A stretch of 64,000 nucleotides of DNA from Caballeronia sordidicola (GCF_001544455.2 NZ_FCOC02000001.1:186001-250000); one strand, 5' to 3'. Counted from the first letter of the stretch, positions 26,784-36,045 are shown. Notes: generated by a model from the sequence alone, not told the origin. Made by a program: numbers and translations.

Positions 26784-27644
26784 TTATCCCCGTGCCGTGA
26801 ACGGCACGGGCCGGAAGGTCAGCAGTTCTGCGCCGGTGCCCGGCATCCGCTCGATGCCGAGCACGTAGCCGGGTGACGACTGCCGCGCGACCAGCGCGCG
26901 CAGGTCGCAGGCGAAGTCGTAGGGCTTCGCCGTACTGCCGGATTTCTTGTGCAGGTGCCGGAAGTCGAATTGCCAGCCACCGGGCTGTTTGCCACCGTGC
27001 TTGCGCACCAGCCGGTACAGCCACCGCTCGATGCCGCCGGTCAGCCGGAAATACGCCGGGTCGATGGTCAGCACCAGGGCGGCGTCCAGCACGCCGGCAT
27101 AGAACCAGTCCGGCAGGATCAGCTCGATGCCCAGCGGCGTGCCGCGGGCGTCGGCCAGCTCCTTCCATTCGTTGATCCAGGAAAATCGGTGCAAGCGCCG
27201 CCCGGTCGTCTCGCGGATGGAAGTCGCCACGGTGGTCGATTGCAGCCGGTCGAGTGCAGCTTTCAGGCGCTGGTAGTCGCGCAGTGATACGCCGCGCCCG
27301 ATGAAGCGCAGGATCTCGTAGGGCGTGGCCTGCATCAGCCGCGACGGGCGCAGGCCGGCGTCGCGCGCCTCCACGATCTGCGAGGCCGCCCATATCAGCA
27401 CGTCCGCGTCCCAGATGGTCGCTATGCCGTGCTCCTGCGTGCCCTCCACCCGGATAGTGACCTTGCCGCTGCGGAAGTCGATCGGCGTGGTGCGCCGCGA
27501 CTTCGCCAGCGAGAAGAACGGAAAGGCCATCAAGTCCTGGGCGTCGCGCGGCACCATGTCGCCAGGCAAGGCGCGGAACAGGTCGAGCTGTTCCCGCTCC
27601 CGCGATGGGCTGGGCATGGCGATGGCCACCGGCGAGTTGCCCAT
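26784..27644 (-). CDS. repA: Replication initiator protein RepA
   Basis: 286 residues from ATG 27644, which shares one base with the AlpA stop (TGATG). It belongs to the plasmid RPA family: DLFRALPGDMVPRDAQDLMAFPFFSLAKSRR and ATIWDADVLIWAASQ near the N-terminus, GRRLHRFSWINEW in the middle. The three iterons directly downstream are its likely binding sites. Together with parA it indicates that the element can replicate when excised. Confidence 0.9.
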   Translation of the reverse strand: MGNSPVAIAMPSPSREREQLDLFRALPGDMVPRDAQDLMAFPFFSLAKSRRTTPIDFRSGKVTIRVEGTQEHGIATIWDADVLIWAASQIVEARDAGLRPSRLMQATPYEILRFIGRGVSLRDYQRLKAALDRLQSTTVATSIRETTGRRLHRFSWINEWKELADARGTPLGIELILPDWFYAGVLDAALVLTIDPAYFRLTGGIERWLYRLVRKHGGKQPGGWQFDFRHLHKKSGSTAKPYDFACDLRALVARQSSPGYVLGIERMPGTGAELLTFRPVPFTARG

Positions 27645-27925
27645 CAACGCGCACGGTTGTCGGCCGAGTGATGCTCGGCGTATTCGGGATCGGACGTGGT
27701 TTCGTAGCTGCGCTGGTCGGCCCAGGCATTGAGGTCGGCTGCTGCATACATGACTCGGCGGCCGAACTTGCGGAACTTCGGCCCGTTGCCGATCACGCGC
27801 TGCTTTTCGAGCGTGCGCGGCGACAGCCGGAGGTACTCGGCGGCTTCGTCATTGGTGAGGTAGCGTTGGGGTTGCGGGGTCGTAGCGACGGGTGCGGTAG
27901 CAGGCCGCAAGGGAGCGGGACGCAT
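27644..27925 (-). CDS. AlpA-family/excisionase-like HTH protein
   Basis: 93 residues from ATG 27925, preferred over ATG 27940 because GGAGG lies 8 bp before it. The core LTNDEAAEYLRLSPRTLEKQRVIGNGPKFRKFGRRVMY is a MerR-like winged helix of the AlpA/Xis type. It overlaps repA by one base. Proteins of this sort in ICE cores are transcription factors or recombination directionality factors; which one cannot be told. Confidence 0.87.
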   Translation of the reverse strand: MRPAPLRPATAPVATTPQPQRYLTNDEAAEYLRLSPRTLEKQRVIGNGPKFRKFGRRVMYAAADLNAWADQRSYETTSDPEYAEHHSADNRAR

Positions 27926-28049
27926 CGGATGAACCTCCATCGGTCAGGAACGCCCGGCCACACAGCGCGACCGGATGGGGGCAGTCTTGGGAAAGCGATG
28001 CGTTGCGCAGAGGGTCGTTTTGCAGCGCAGGCAAACGACCCTGCGCAGG

Positions 28050-28805
28050 TCAATCGAGCTGTGCCAGGCGGCGGTAGCCGCCGCGCATCAGTGATTGGCC
28101 GCGCCGCACCAGGCGGCGCACGCGCGAGCGCAAGCCGCCGTCGGCGTACCAGCCGGCGGCCACGGCATCCGCACCGAACAGTCCAACAGCGGTTTCGCGC
28201 AAGGACGCGCCCGCGAGGGCCGCGTCGAGCGCCTGCAAGGTGTGCAGCTCCAGCAGCGCAGCAGGCGTGGGCCGCGAGCGGGCCGCTGCCGCAGGCACGG
28301 CCGCGTCTACCGTTGCCAGGATGTCCAGTTCGGCCGTGAACGTGCGGTAGCTCGCACAAGCTGTGGCGCCGGCGCGGACGGCATAGAGATAGGCCATGCC
28401 ATCGGCCAAGCCCGGCGCCAGTGCAAGCCGCACGCAGCAGCCAGGCCAGTGTGCGGTCAGCACGAGGCGCTTGCCATCATGGATCAGGCGCTTGTGGCCG
28501 GGGATGCGCCAGAACTCGAAGGCATCGGCTGCCGGTGGCGGGTCGGCATCCGGGTAAAGCTGGAGTACGCCAACAGGATCGGGAAACCAGTCGAGATGCG
28601 CGTCGCGCGCATCCAGTGCCGGGTCTTCCAGCAGGCGCAAGCCCCAGGCGTGCGCCGCGACTGGCTGGCGGTGACGGCGCAGCCAGTCGCGCCGGTAGTC
28701 GGGATGGCGGCGAAGGTACTCCCAGGCCAGCGCAGGGCCGTCCAGATGCAGCACATACAGATACGCGGCGGTGGGATACCAGGCATCGGCGCTTCGATCA
28801 GCCAT
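28050..28805 (-). CDS. DUF2285 family protein
   Basis: 251 residues with an AGGAGG ribosome site. The N-terminus AAYLYVLHLDGPALAWEYLRRHPDYRRDWL and the C-terminal LRETAVGLFGADAV, RSRVRRLVRRGQ region are the two recurring parts of DUF2285 proteins. The C-terminal part looks like a helix-turn-helix. It is a fixed companion of the repA-parA block in this ICE family; function is unproven, probably regulatory. Confidence 0.85.
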   Translation of the reverse strand: MADRSADAWYPTAAYLYVLHLDGPALAWEYLRRHPDYRRDWLRRHRQPVAAHAWGLRLLEDPALDARDAHLDWFPDPVGVLQLYPDADPPPAADAFEFWRIPGHKRLIHDGKRLVLTAHWPGCCVRLALAPGLADGMAYLYAVRAGATACASYRTFTAELDILATVDAAVPAAAARSRPTPAALLELHTLQALDAALAGASLRETAVGLFGADAVAAGWYADGGLRSRVRRLVRRGQSLMRGGYRRLAQLD

Positions 28806-29127
28806 GACGCGACCTCCTGTTCAACAGGATCGTCGCCACGGTGTTAAACGCAGAGCTACGGCATCAACAACATCAATACGTCATCAGGAAAACTTAAATT
28901 AAGCTGTAACGAGGGATGTCAAAACCGATTAGCTCCAGTGCCTGCAAGGGTCGTCCGAGTGCGACGGCTGGCAGCACGGAAATGGCTGCTCATCACCGGA
29001 CACCCTGCCGCAAGCCACACCGCGCATCATGTCTCTTTCAGTCAGGGTCGCACCCGTCTGGTGCAAGAATACCGATCAAGACTATATTCGTCTGATATTA
29101 GACCGGAAAAGACACAATACGCTCCGC
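28806..29127. other. Non-coding gap between DUF2285 and DUF2958
   Basis: 322 bp. AT-richer than the neighbours around 28860-28920 and 29040-29110, as expected for the promoter of DUF2285 and genes below it. I see no gene and no clear -10/-35 pair. Confidence 0.5.
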
Positions 29128-29478
29128 TTAGTCAGGAATGGAGCCGTCACGCTGCGCCAGCCTGACGTACTCCGATAGCGGCCGTGCCGGGTGGAAATAC
29201 ACGTCCCGTAGGACGGGCCGCTGCTGTGGCCCGACGATGCCAGCCAGGTCGGACAACTTGACGGTCCCGAGCGCAGGCATCCCGATGCCGAGGTCGATCA
29301 GTCCCCAGGCGGTATCCCCATCAACCGGATCGAGCGCAGCCAGCAGCCAGGTCGCATGCGCGTCTGGCGTAAATAGGCGCACCGCAGGCAGTGCGTCAAT
29401 GTTCTGCCCCGCAGCACGCGCCGCACCGGCGGCGAGTAGCTGCGCGCGCTGTTCTGCGGTGATAAGTGGATGGGTCAT
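29128..29478 (-). CDS. DUF2958 family protein
   Basis: 116 residues from ATG 29478. MTHPLITAEQRAQLLAAGAARAAG, PAVRLFTPDAHATWLLAALDP and DTAWGLIDLGIGMPALGTV are the typical DUF2958 segments. The family is common on conjugative plasmids and ICEs and has no proven role. Confidence 0.87.
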   Translation of the reverse strand: MTHPLITAEQRAQLLAAGAARAAGQNIDALPAVRLFTPDAHATWLLAALDPVDGDTAWGLIDLGIGMPALGTVKLSDLAGIVGPQQRPVLRDVYFHPARPLSEYVRLAQRDGSIPD

Positions 29479-29777
29479 GGGCGGGTGTCCCACGAATCCG
29501 ACAATGCAGGGATGCGCTTTTCTTGCGAAGCACGAAACTGACGAAGCGGATGCGTGCTTTCGTGTGAAAGCACGAAGGCGCAAGCCATCGAATCCGTACA
29601 AGCCCGGAAACGCAGAAGCGGAATCGTGGATGTCAGGAAAGGCACGGATACGGCTCCCTGATTCTGTCGGAATCCGCCGATGCGGATTTCAGTAAAAGCA
29701 CAGAGGCAGATTAAATTTCCGCCAATGAGTTAAAGATAACGTGGTTTTAATTGTCCCTCGACTGGACGCTTCTGTCC
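29479..29777. other. Gap with hairpin upstream of the XRE gene
   Basis: About 300 bp without a gene. It has repeated GAAGCACGAA/AAAGCACGAA elements and a hairpin with 9-bp arms CGTGCTTTC (29553-29561) and GAAAGCACG (29566-29574) with a 4-nt loop. No T run follows, so a regulator binding site is as likely as a terminator. Confidence 0.5.
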
Positions 29778-30068
29778 ATGCAGAAGCGATCCATCCAGCC
29801 CGGCAGACCGGCCGGCTCCACCACCTTCGATGCCGAGCTGGCGCAAGCCTTCGGTGCGGCGGTGCGTGCGCTGCGAACGGAACGCGGGATTGCGCAAGAA
29901 TCGCTGGCAAACTTGGCCGGCATCGAGCGTTCCCACATGGGCAAGGTCGAGCGCGGCGAGCACATGCCCACGCTGGCGATCATCTTCAAGATCGCCAGCG
30001 CGCTCGGATGCAGTACGGCTGTGGTGATGGCCGAAACGGAACGCCAGCTCGCAGCGTCCGCGGCATAA
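29778..30068 (+). CDS. XRE-family transcriptional regulator
   Basis: 96 residues from ATG 29778; a start 27 bp upstream is possible. One helix-turn-helix: FGAAVRALRTERGIAQESLANLAGIERSHMGKVERGEHMPTL. It is the only plus-strand gene in the core block, and is convergent with DUF736 across a hairpin terminator. Probably a repressor of ICE core genes. Confidence 0.87.
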   Translation: MQKRSIQPGRPAGSTTFDAELAQAFGAAVRALRTERGIAQESLANLAGIERSHMGKVERGEHMPTLAIIFKIASALGCSTAVVMAETERQLAASAA

Positions 30069-30083
30069 ATAAGCATTTCGAAA

Positions 30084-30109
30084 AGCGCCCCGTCGCAAGA
30101 GACGGGGCG
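30084..30109. terminator. Hairpin between XRE and DUF736 genes
   Basis: 10-bp arms GCGCCCCGTC (30084-30093) and GACGGGGCGC (30100-30109), 6-nt loop. It lies between two convergent stop codons and is preceded by GAAAA. Probably a bidirectional terminator. Confidence 0.7.
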
Positions 30110-30121
30110 CGGTGGGCGGCG

Positions 30122-30439
30122 TCAGTCCGCCTGCTGCGGCTTGCTGCGCGACCAGATCAGGTCGTGCGTGCCGTCCTCGCCTTCGATCAGGCGGCCGTAG
30201 ATCGTAGCCGGGAACGAAGGATCGTCGAGGGTGACGGACACGTAAGGCCGTTCGGCCTTGCTGACTTTCTTCCACGCCGCGCCGATGTCGTGGCCTGCCG
30301 CCTGCACGCGAAAGTCGGGAGCGTTCTCGCTGTCGCCCTTGTCGTTGGGAACCAGCTTGACCTTGACGTTGAGCGTCAGGGTGCGCAGCGTGCCAGTGAA
30401 GCCGTCTTTCTCTGCGGTAAAGGTGCCTATGTTAGCCAT
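30122..30439 (-). CDS. DUF736 family protein
   Basis: 105 residues from ATG 30439 with a strong GGAGAAAC leader. [32 protein letters not shown] and the C-terminal [18 protein letters not shown] define DUF736, a small beta-rich family found on conjugative elements. Function unknown. Confidence 0.9.
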   Translation of the reverse strand: MANIGTFTAEKDGFTGTLRTLTLNVKVKLVPNDKGDSENAPDFRVQAAGHDIGAAWKKVSKAERPYVSVTLDDPSFPATIYGRLIEGEDGTHDLIWSRSKPQQAD

Positions 30440-31169
30440 GATGTTTCTCCTTTCGGGTTGAACGAGGTCGCGCCAGTGCGTCCTTGTTGTGATCCGGCCG
30501 GCGAGGGATGGGTGGGTCGCACCGCGCAGCGGTCGCAACAACGTGGAGAACCTGGAAGCGAAAAGAATTTGTCCCGCGAGGAATGCGCGCAGCGCAGGGG
30601 AAATTGTTTTCGCTGGAAGGTTGCGGCCATGAAGCCCAAGGCGCAGCCGCGCCCCCGCCAGGATTCACGACAAGCCAAGGAGGCACAGGCCGCCCGCTCC
30701 CGAAAGGAGATGTGGCTGACTCGGCCTCCCCGCATGACGGCTGCACCGGCTTGCGCCCTGACGCGGGCAAGGACAACCGCCAGCGACAAAGCAAGAATGC
30801 CCCTTGCCGCCAACGGGCGGCCCCCGTGGTTGAGGCGTGGCGTGGAAGCTCCATAGCAAGGCCGGGCGGCGTGTCGGTGAACCGTCCTTCGTGACGTACA
30901 GGCGGCGAACCGTCAGCGTCGAGGACGGCACGCTTTGGCACAACCTGTCGCAGCAAGCTGGGGCGTAGCCCCACAAGCCCGCCCCTTGCGGCGGGGCGCA
31001 ATCAGAACCTTGCCCGCGCCAGCGGGCACCGATTCGCCGTGCTGCGCGCAAGGCCGTTGCGCGCCCGCCCCGTCGCCGCCTGGTCAAAGGCGGCGACGGG
31101 GCGATTTTGCTGTGGACGTCGAAACCGGGCGAAAACCCCGGCGCGGTACGCCGGGGCCATGCTGCGACC
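30440..31169. other. 730-bp non-coding region between DUF736 and ParB
   Basis: Open frames here are Arg/Pro-rich and unconvincing. The region is very GC-rich and contains a perfect 15-bp hairpin: CGCCCCGTCGCCGCC (31066-31080) and GGCGGCGACGGGGCG (31089-31103), loop 8 nt, followed by ATTTT. The CGCCCCGTC arm is also in the hairpin at 30084-30109. Possible roles are a ParB termination structure, a non-coding RNA, or a replication or transfer site. Confidence 0.45.
31066..31103. terminator. Perfect 15-bp stem-loop downstream of parB
   Basis: See arms at 31066-31080 and 31089-31103. It lies 67 bp beyond the parB stop codon. The T run (ATTTT) is on the plus-strand side, so it is a better terminator for plus-strand transcripts than for parB. 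Confidence 0.55.
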
Positions 31170-33218
31170 TCACGCGGCCGCCGCGTGCGCGTCCTCCACC
31201 TCGGCGGCGTCTTCGGGCGCATCCGCTTCGTCCCCCGCCTCGCGCACACCTCCCGGCTCGGTGTGGTGATCGATCTGGAACACGGCGGGCATCCAGCCGG
31301 TGCCACCTGCCAGCCGTTCGGCTTCGCTGGCAATGTCGCCCTTCTTCAACTTCGACAGGCGGGTGACGTGCGCCGGAGCGTACTGGTTCACGGCGTCCAG
31401 AATCGCGGGCTTGGCAATGTGGCGGAAATAGCCCTCGGCGGTCGGCGTCCACCATGCGGCCATGTCCAGCCCCACGGCCTGAGCCAGTTCCGTGCCGGGC
31501 TGTTGCTGCGTGGCGCGAGGCGTCACCACGTCCACCGTGGACGCCACGCACACGGCCAGCAGGCGCACCAGTTCGTCTTGCGACTTCGCCTGCAACGCGG
31601 CGAACAGTTCGGCGCTGTCCTGAGGCAAGGCTTCGCCCGCGACTTCCTGCAACGTGCGCAGCGCCACGGCGGCGGGCGATTCCGGCACGTCCGGGGCCAT
31701 GCCTTCCAGCCGGTCTTGCACTTTCAGGCTTACGCCAAGCGGCAAGCCGTCGCCGTAGGTGTCGGCCTGCAACACGGTCTGCGCCACGCCATGCACCAGC
31801 GCGGCCAGCGCGACGTGCGGATGCCGAGCCACTTCGATTTGCAGCGCCGCCGTGCGGTGCGCGCTCAACCGCTGCGCCAGCCGGTCGGATAGGCTCACGA
31901 CCTTCGGCGCTTCGTCGTGGCCTTCCTCGTCGTTCGCACCGTCGCCCACGCTGAAACCCTGCCGCAGCTTTTCCAGCGTCCGCAGCGCCTTCGCCTCGGC
32001 GTCGCGCAGCAGGCCGCGATGAATCACGGCTTCGCCTTCGCGGTCGAGCGTGACGATGGCACCGGCCACGGCGCGCACGTCGGGGGCGTAGTCCCGCAAA
32101 CCGTCCTCGATGGTTTGCAGTTCCTCAGCCACCTGTTCGCGGCGCGATTCCAGCACCCCGGTCTTGTCCTCGTCCACGTCCTCGGCGTCGTAGGCATCTT
32201 CCAGTTCGGCGTCGATCTTTTCGAGGCGGGTTTGCAGCGAGGCAATGCGGCGGGCTTCGCGAGCGGTCGGTTCGCGGCGCTGACGCGGTGCGTTCTGGAA
32301 TGCCTGCCGGTCGGCGGAACTGATGTGTGGCGTGGCATCCACCCACGCCCAACCCTCGGCGCGCAGGTCCTCGGCCAGCGCGTCCAGCTTGCCGCGCACC
32401 AGCGTTTCCAGCAGCGCGGCGTCGGTCAGGTAGGTTCCAGCATCGCCTTCCGCGAACAGGTCGCGGCGGATGCCGCCGCCTGCCTGCGTGTAGGCGTCCA
32501 GCCCGACGAAACACACCAGCGGATGCGTGGCGGTGATTTCGCGCTCGGTCAGGCGGTCGCGCAGCGCGGATGCGCCGCGCTGCCATTCGGGCGCACCGTA
32601 GTACGCGGCTTCCTGTGCGGCGTGGTCGTCGGTGATGGTCAGGGCCATCAATTGTTCCAGCGTCGCGGCTCCGGCTCGGTAGTCGGTCAGCAGGCGCGGC
32701 GAGACGTTCGCCAGCTTCAAGCGGCGCTGCACTACCAGCGGGGACACGCCGAAGTCGGCGGCAATGTCCTCGATGGGACGGCCTTCCTTGACCAGCGCGG
32801 CGAACGCCGCGAACTGGTCGGCGGGGTGCATGGCCTCGCGCTGCACGTTCTCCGCGAGGCTCACGGTACGCGCCGAAGCGTCGGCCACCAGCAGGCACGG
32901 CACTTCGTAGTCGGCGGTGATGCGCTTCTTCTTCGCCAGCAGCTTCAACGCGGTCAGGCGACGGTCGCCCGCGACGACTTCGTATTGCTCGCCATCGGCG
33001 GACAGGATGATGATGAGGTTTTGCAGCAGGCCGACGCGAGCGATGCTCGCGGCAAGTTCGGGAATGGACTGGCGCGGGGTCGTGCGGACGTTGCGCTTGG
33101 AACGGCGCGGCAACAACTGCGACAGCGGAACCAGAATCAGGTTCTTGGTCGGGTCGGCCACTTCCAGCGGCGCGGCGGTTTCGAGGGCGATGGCTTCGGT
33201 GTTGGTAACGGCGTTCAT
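31170..33218 (-). CDS. parB: Large ParB/RepB-domain protein
   Basis: 682 residues, about twice a normal ParB. The N-terminal ParB/sulfiredoxin-like domain has LVPLSQLLPRRSKRNVRTTP, then VVAGDRRLTALKLL and VSLAENVQREAMHPADQ, and a helix-turn-helix follows (IEDIAADFGVSPLVVQRRLKL). The remaining 450 residues hold a helical region rich in charge (330-370) and an unassigned C-terminal domain. This long form is usual for these ICEs. It may act in partition or as a regulator; its distance from parA argues against a simple parAB pair. Confidence 0.88.
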   Translation of the reverse strand: MNAVTNTEAIALETAAPLEVADPTKNLILVPLSQLLPRRSKRNVRTTPRQSIPELAASIARVGLLQNLIIILSADGEQYEVVAGDRRLTALKLLAKKKRITADYEVPCLLVADASARTVSLAENVQREAMHPADQFAAFAALVKEGRPIEDIAADFGVSPLVVQRRLKLANVSPRLLTDYRAGAATLEQLMALTITDDHAAQEAAYYGAPEWQRGASALRDRLTEREITATHPLVCFVGLDAYTQAGGGIRRDLFAEGDAGTYLTDAALLETLVRGKLDALAEDLRAEGWAWVDATPHISSADRQAFQNAPRQRREPTAREARRIASLQTRLEKIDAELEDAYDAEDVDEDKTGVLESRREQVAEELQTIEDGLRDYAPDVRAVAGAIVTLDREGEAVIHRGLLRDAEAKALRTLEKLRQGFSVGDGANDEEGHDEAPKVVSLSDRLAQRLSAHRTAALQIEVARHPHVALAALVHGVAQTVLQADTYGDGLPLGVSLKVQDRLEGMAPDVPESPAAVALRTLQEVAGEALPQDSAELFAALQAKSQDELVRLLAVCVASTVDVVTPRATQQQPGTELAQAVGLDMAAWWTPTAEGYFRHIAKPAILDAVNQYAPAHVTRLSKLKKGDIASEAERLAGGTGWMPAVFQIDHHTEPGGVREAGDEADAPEDAAEVEDAHAAAA

Positions 33219-33293
33219 GGTGACAACTCCTAGCGGTTGGAATGCAGCAGCGAAGAAAGCGGCAAGGGCTGCCTGCCCCTGCCGCGTGAGGAA

Positions 33294-34118
33294 TCAGGCT
33301 TTCAACTGGCGCAGGCCATCGGCGAGCAGCCACAGGGCGCGATTGAGGCGGATGCCGTTGTCGATGCCCTGAACCGGACGCGTGGTCTGGCGGCGACCGT
33401 TCGCAGCGCGGGCGGACAGGCCGCCTTTGATGAGGTTTTCCTGCGTGCGGTTGAACACGCTCCACAGGTCGCGGCGGCTGTCGTCGTGACGGCGTGGCAT
33501 CAGGATTTGCGATTCCGTGATGGGCGCGGGCTTGTCCTCGTCGTACTTCAACGCGAGCGCAGCGCGGGCAAACACTTCGGCTTCGCCGTTGTCGAGCGTG
33601 ATGCACTGCATGGCATCGCGAGATGCCTGCGCCTGGTCGAAGCCGTGCAAGACTTCGTAAGCGCCCTCGATGACCTGCTCGGCTACATTGCCCTTGTGCG
33701 GTACGCGCACGTCCGCCACGGTGTCGCCGCAAACAAGGCCGTTCTGGCACACGAAGCGGAACATGCCGGCGAGCATCTGATAGCTGCTCGTGCCGTCGTG
33801 CGAATTCAGCAGGATGATTTCGTTGGCTTCGCGTCCGTTGATCTGGCTGGCGTGGCGCAGCCGGATCATGTGCTTGGTGTAGTCGCGGCGGTCGTCGGCC
33901 CGCACGCCGGTCTGGCACACCATGAAAGGCTCGAAGCCTTCGCCGCGCAGTTCCTGCAGCACGGTCGCGGTCGGGATGTAGCTGTACCGTTGCGAGCGGC
34001 TTTCGTGCGGGGCATCCGCGAAGATGGACGGGGCCACTGCGCGAATTTGGTCATCCGACAAGGGATATTCGGAACGCAACACCGGGGAGCGCGAAGCGAA
34101 ACGGGATGCGAGTTGCAT
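33294..34118 (-). CDS. DUF932 family protein
   Basis: 274 residues. DUF932 signature segments: SYIPTATVLQELRGEGFEPFMVCQTG, MIRLRHASQING, ILLNSHDGTSSYQMLAGMFRFVCQNGLVCG. The family is phage/plasmid-associated (LAGLIDADG-like or single-strand binding roles have been suggested) and has no agreed function. It is the last core gene before the defence island. Confidence 0.9.
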   Translation of the reverse strand: MQLASRFASRSPVLRSEYPLSDDQIRAVAPSIFADAPHESRSQRYSYIPTATVLQELRGEGFEPFMVCQTGVRADDRRDYTKHMIRLRHASQINGREANEIILLNSHDGTSSYQMLAGMFRFVCQNGLVCGDTVADVRVPHKGNVAEQVIEGAYEVLHGFDQAQASRDAMQCITLDNGEAEVFARAALALKYDEDKPAPITESQILMPRRHDDSRRDLWSVFNRTQENLIKGGLSARAANGRRQTTRPVQGIDNGIRLNRALWLLADGLRQLKA

Positions 34119-34782
34119 GGCACTTCTCCTGACAAAGAAAGGGTTGGCTGTTCACCCGCAACCGGATTCCAAGATTCGGAGCCCGCTGTGGACTTCCGGT
34201 GCGGTCGGCACGAGGAACCCGGTTGGCCTCGTTGCCACCGTCTTTCCTGAGTTCATCGCCCGCGACGGTCAGGAGCGCGCAGACGGGGGCCGTCAAGGAG
34301 CAAAGCGCAGGGTGGGTGCGGCCCGCAGGCGTAGCCGAGGACACGGCCCTGCGCGCCTTGACGGCACACGGCCGCGGGCTACAGTCGCGGACAAGGGGAT
34401 GAAGTCAGGGAAGATGGCTGGACAGGCAACGGCCGCTTCGATGTGCCGACCGCACGCAAGCGAAGCGCGCAGGCCCGGATCGGAGAATCCGGGCCGTAGG
34501 CGTCAGCGATGGAAGCCGAAGGGGACGAAACTCGCGCAGCGAGGTTCGTTGCGAAGCACGACAGCGCGGCCCGGCTCAGCCGGGGACGCCGGATCAAAAC
34601 CGCAAGGACCCGGATATTTCGTGGCACAATTTACACAGAGGGGTGAGCCGATTCGGTAGCTTTTAGCTGTTTCGCATATGGGCATTCTCCACGCACAACG
34701 CTTATGGGATGCAAGCGATTTCGGCGCCAGATTGAAGATCGAGGGTCACTCGAAACAAATGCGAATGGGTGGAACGGGGAAA
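34119..34782. other. Junction between ICE core and defence island
   Basis: About 660 bp without a firm gene. GC-rich and repetitive in Gly/Arg codons up to about 34620, then clearly AT-richer. The change in base composition marks where accessory DNA joins the core. The promoter of the following operon is presumably in 34620-34770; no clear boxes seen. Confidence 0.5.
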
Positions 34783-36045
34783 ATGGACAAAAAGACCAAG
34801 GGATCGTGGCTAATCCACCATACCAACAAGCTTCAGGGCGTAACCAATCAGGTCGGCTACGAGAAGACCTATCTGGCAGGAAAAGCCGGGATACTGCTTT
34901 CGGCGATATCTGCCAATAAGCAGATTACCGTCAACAACGACCGACTGACTGTATTGGCGCAAGCCGCAAACATCAACACGACGTTTGAACTGCCGAAGCT
35001 CGTCGAGGTTTTGGAGCATCAGAAGCTCGTTGACAAATCCTCCGGCGGGATCGCCGTGCTTGGCGTCACAACTGCTACTGCGCTGGAGCGCACCTCCGAT
35101 ATTTTCGATGCCCTCTCGCCCAACTTGAATGAAGTTGCTTCGATTACGCTCGCGGAGCGTGCATCCGTCGCTCCTGTGCTCGCCAACGAAGTGACCCAGG
35201 AGCTGGCCGACACCTATAAGCTTGCTTCGGCAAACCTTAGCCAGTTGCTGTCCGATGCAGAGCAAATCGGCTTTGTCGATACCGAGAAACTTAGCAGCAC
35301 CGATACATTGCTATTCAATGGCAATCTTTTCCGTCGAGATACCACCCAGAAAATCAAGGCCGTTCTCGATTCGCTTAAGTCAGCAGAGCAAACCAAGCTT
35401 AATGAACTCACCGAAATGCTGCGTAAGCGAGCATGTGTCACTGCCGATTTTGCAAAACAGTTCCTGGGCGATGCGCTCTTTCAGAAGATAACTGCGATCG
35501 GACTGTTCGACATCAGCGTGGTCAGCAACTCCACCGAGGATGTCGGCTTCCTCACGTTGCCGTCCGCGTTCTCCAAATATAGCAACTCGATGGTCGATGA
35601 CGCCTTCGATCTCGCAAAAGCCTTCGTAAGCTCCGTTACGTATGGCATGACCAAGAGCAATTACGCTCGCGGACAGATTCAAATGGTCGACGCCCTGTTG
35701 AGTGCGCTCGTGCGCGGTGAGAGCGTAGGGCCAGTGCGAGCTATTGCGGAAGACTATAAGGTGCTTGAACTGAAAGGTGTGGTCGAAGTGAAGCAGGGAA
35801 CCAAAAAGGGGCGCACAGGCCCTATGCTCCGCCTGCTGAAAACGGAGGTTGGCGAGCTCGCCCTTCAGGCGATTCGGCAGGGCGATGTCAGCGAACACTC
35901 TCTCAACGCCCTGCCGACTGCGGCCGTTACCACGTTCAGCGGTCCCGAGCACAATCGCGAGAAGGTACGGAGAACGCAAACCAAGATGAGCCCGAAGGCA
36001 ACAAACGATATGCTGTCCATCCTGCGGACTGGAGGTGGACTGTGA
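34783..36045 (+). CDS. Unrecognised protein, first gene of a two-gene putative defence module
   Basis: 420 residues from ATG 34783 (MDKKTKGSWLIHHTNKLQGV); an in-frame ATG at 34678 would add 35 residues of unconvincing sequence. I do not recognise a family. It is mostly helical. The N-terminal part (LTVLAQAANINTTFELPKLVEVLEHQKLVDKSSGGIAVLG) reads like a winged-helix domain. A second similar segment near residues 300-360 (YKVLELKGVVEVKQGTKKGRTGPMLRLLKTEVGELAL) also resembles a winged helix with a basic wing. No membrane segments or catalytic motif. The stop overlaps the next start as GTGA, so the two proteins are made together. Confidence 0.8.
   Translation: MDKKTKGSWLIHHTNKLQGVTNQVGYEKTYLAGKAGILLSAISANKQITVNNDRLTVLAQAANINTTFELPKLVEVLEHQKLVDKSSGGIAVLGVTTATALERTSDIFDALSPNLNEVASITLAERASVAPVLANEVTQELADTYKLASANLSQLLSDAEQIGFVDTEKLSSTDTLLFNGNLFRRDTTQKIKAVLDSLKSAEQTKLNELTEMLRKRACVTADFAKQFLGDALFQKITAIGLFDISVVSNSTEDVGFLTLPSAFSKYSNSMVDDAFDLAKAFVSSVTYGMTKSNYARGQIQMVDALLSALVRGESVGPVRAIAEDYKVLELKGVVEVKQGTKKGRTGPMLRLLKTEVGELALQAIRQGDVSEHSLNALPTAAVTTFSGPEHNREKVRRTQTKMSPKATNDMLSILRTGGGL

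Noticed and set aside
29501..29700. CRISPR-like or tandem array from repeated GAAGCACGAA elements
   Set aside because: Only a few imperfect copies without regular spacing; one pair forms a hairpin instead.
30432..31001. Open frames in the gap between DUF736 and ParB, both strands
   Set aside because: Low-complexity Arg/Pro/Ala content and no start context; treated as non-coding.
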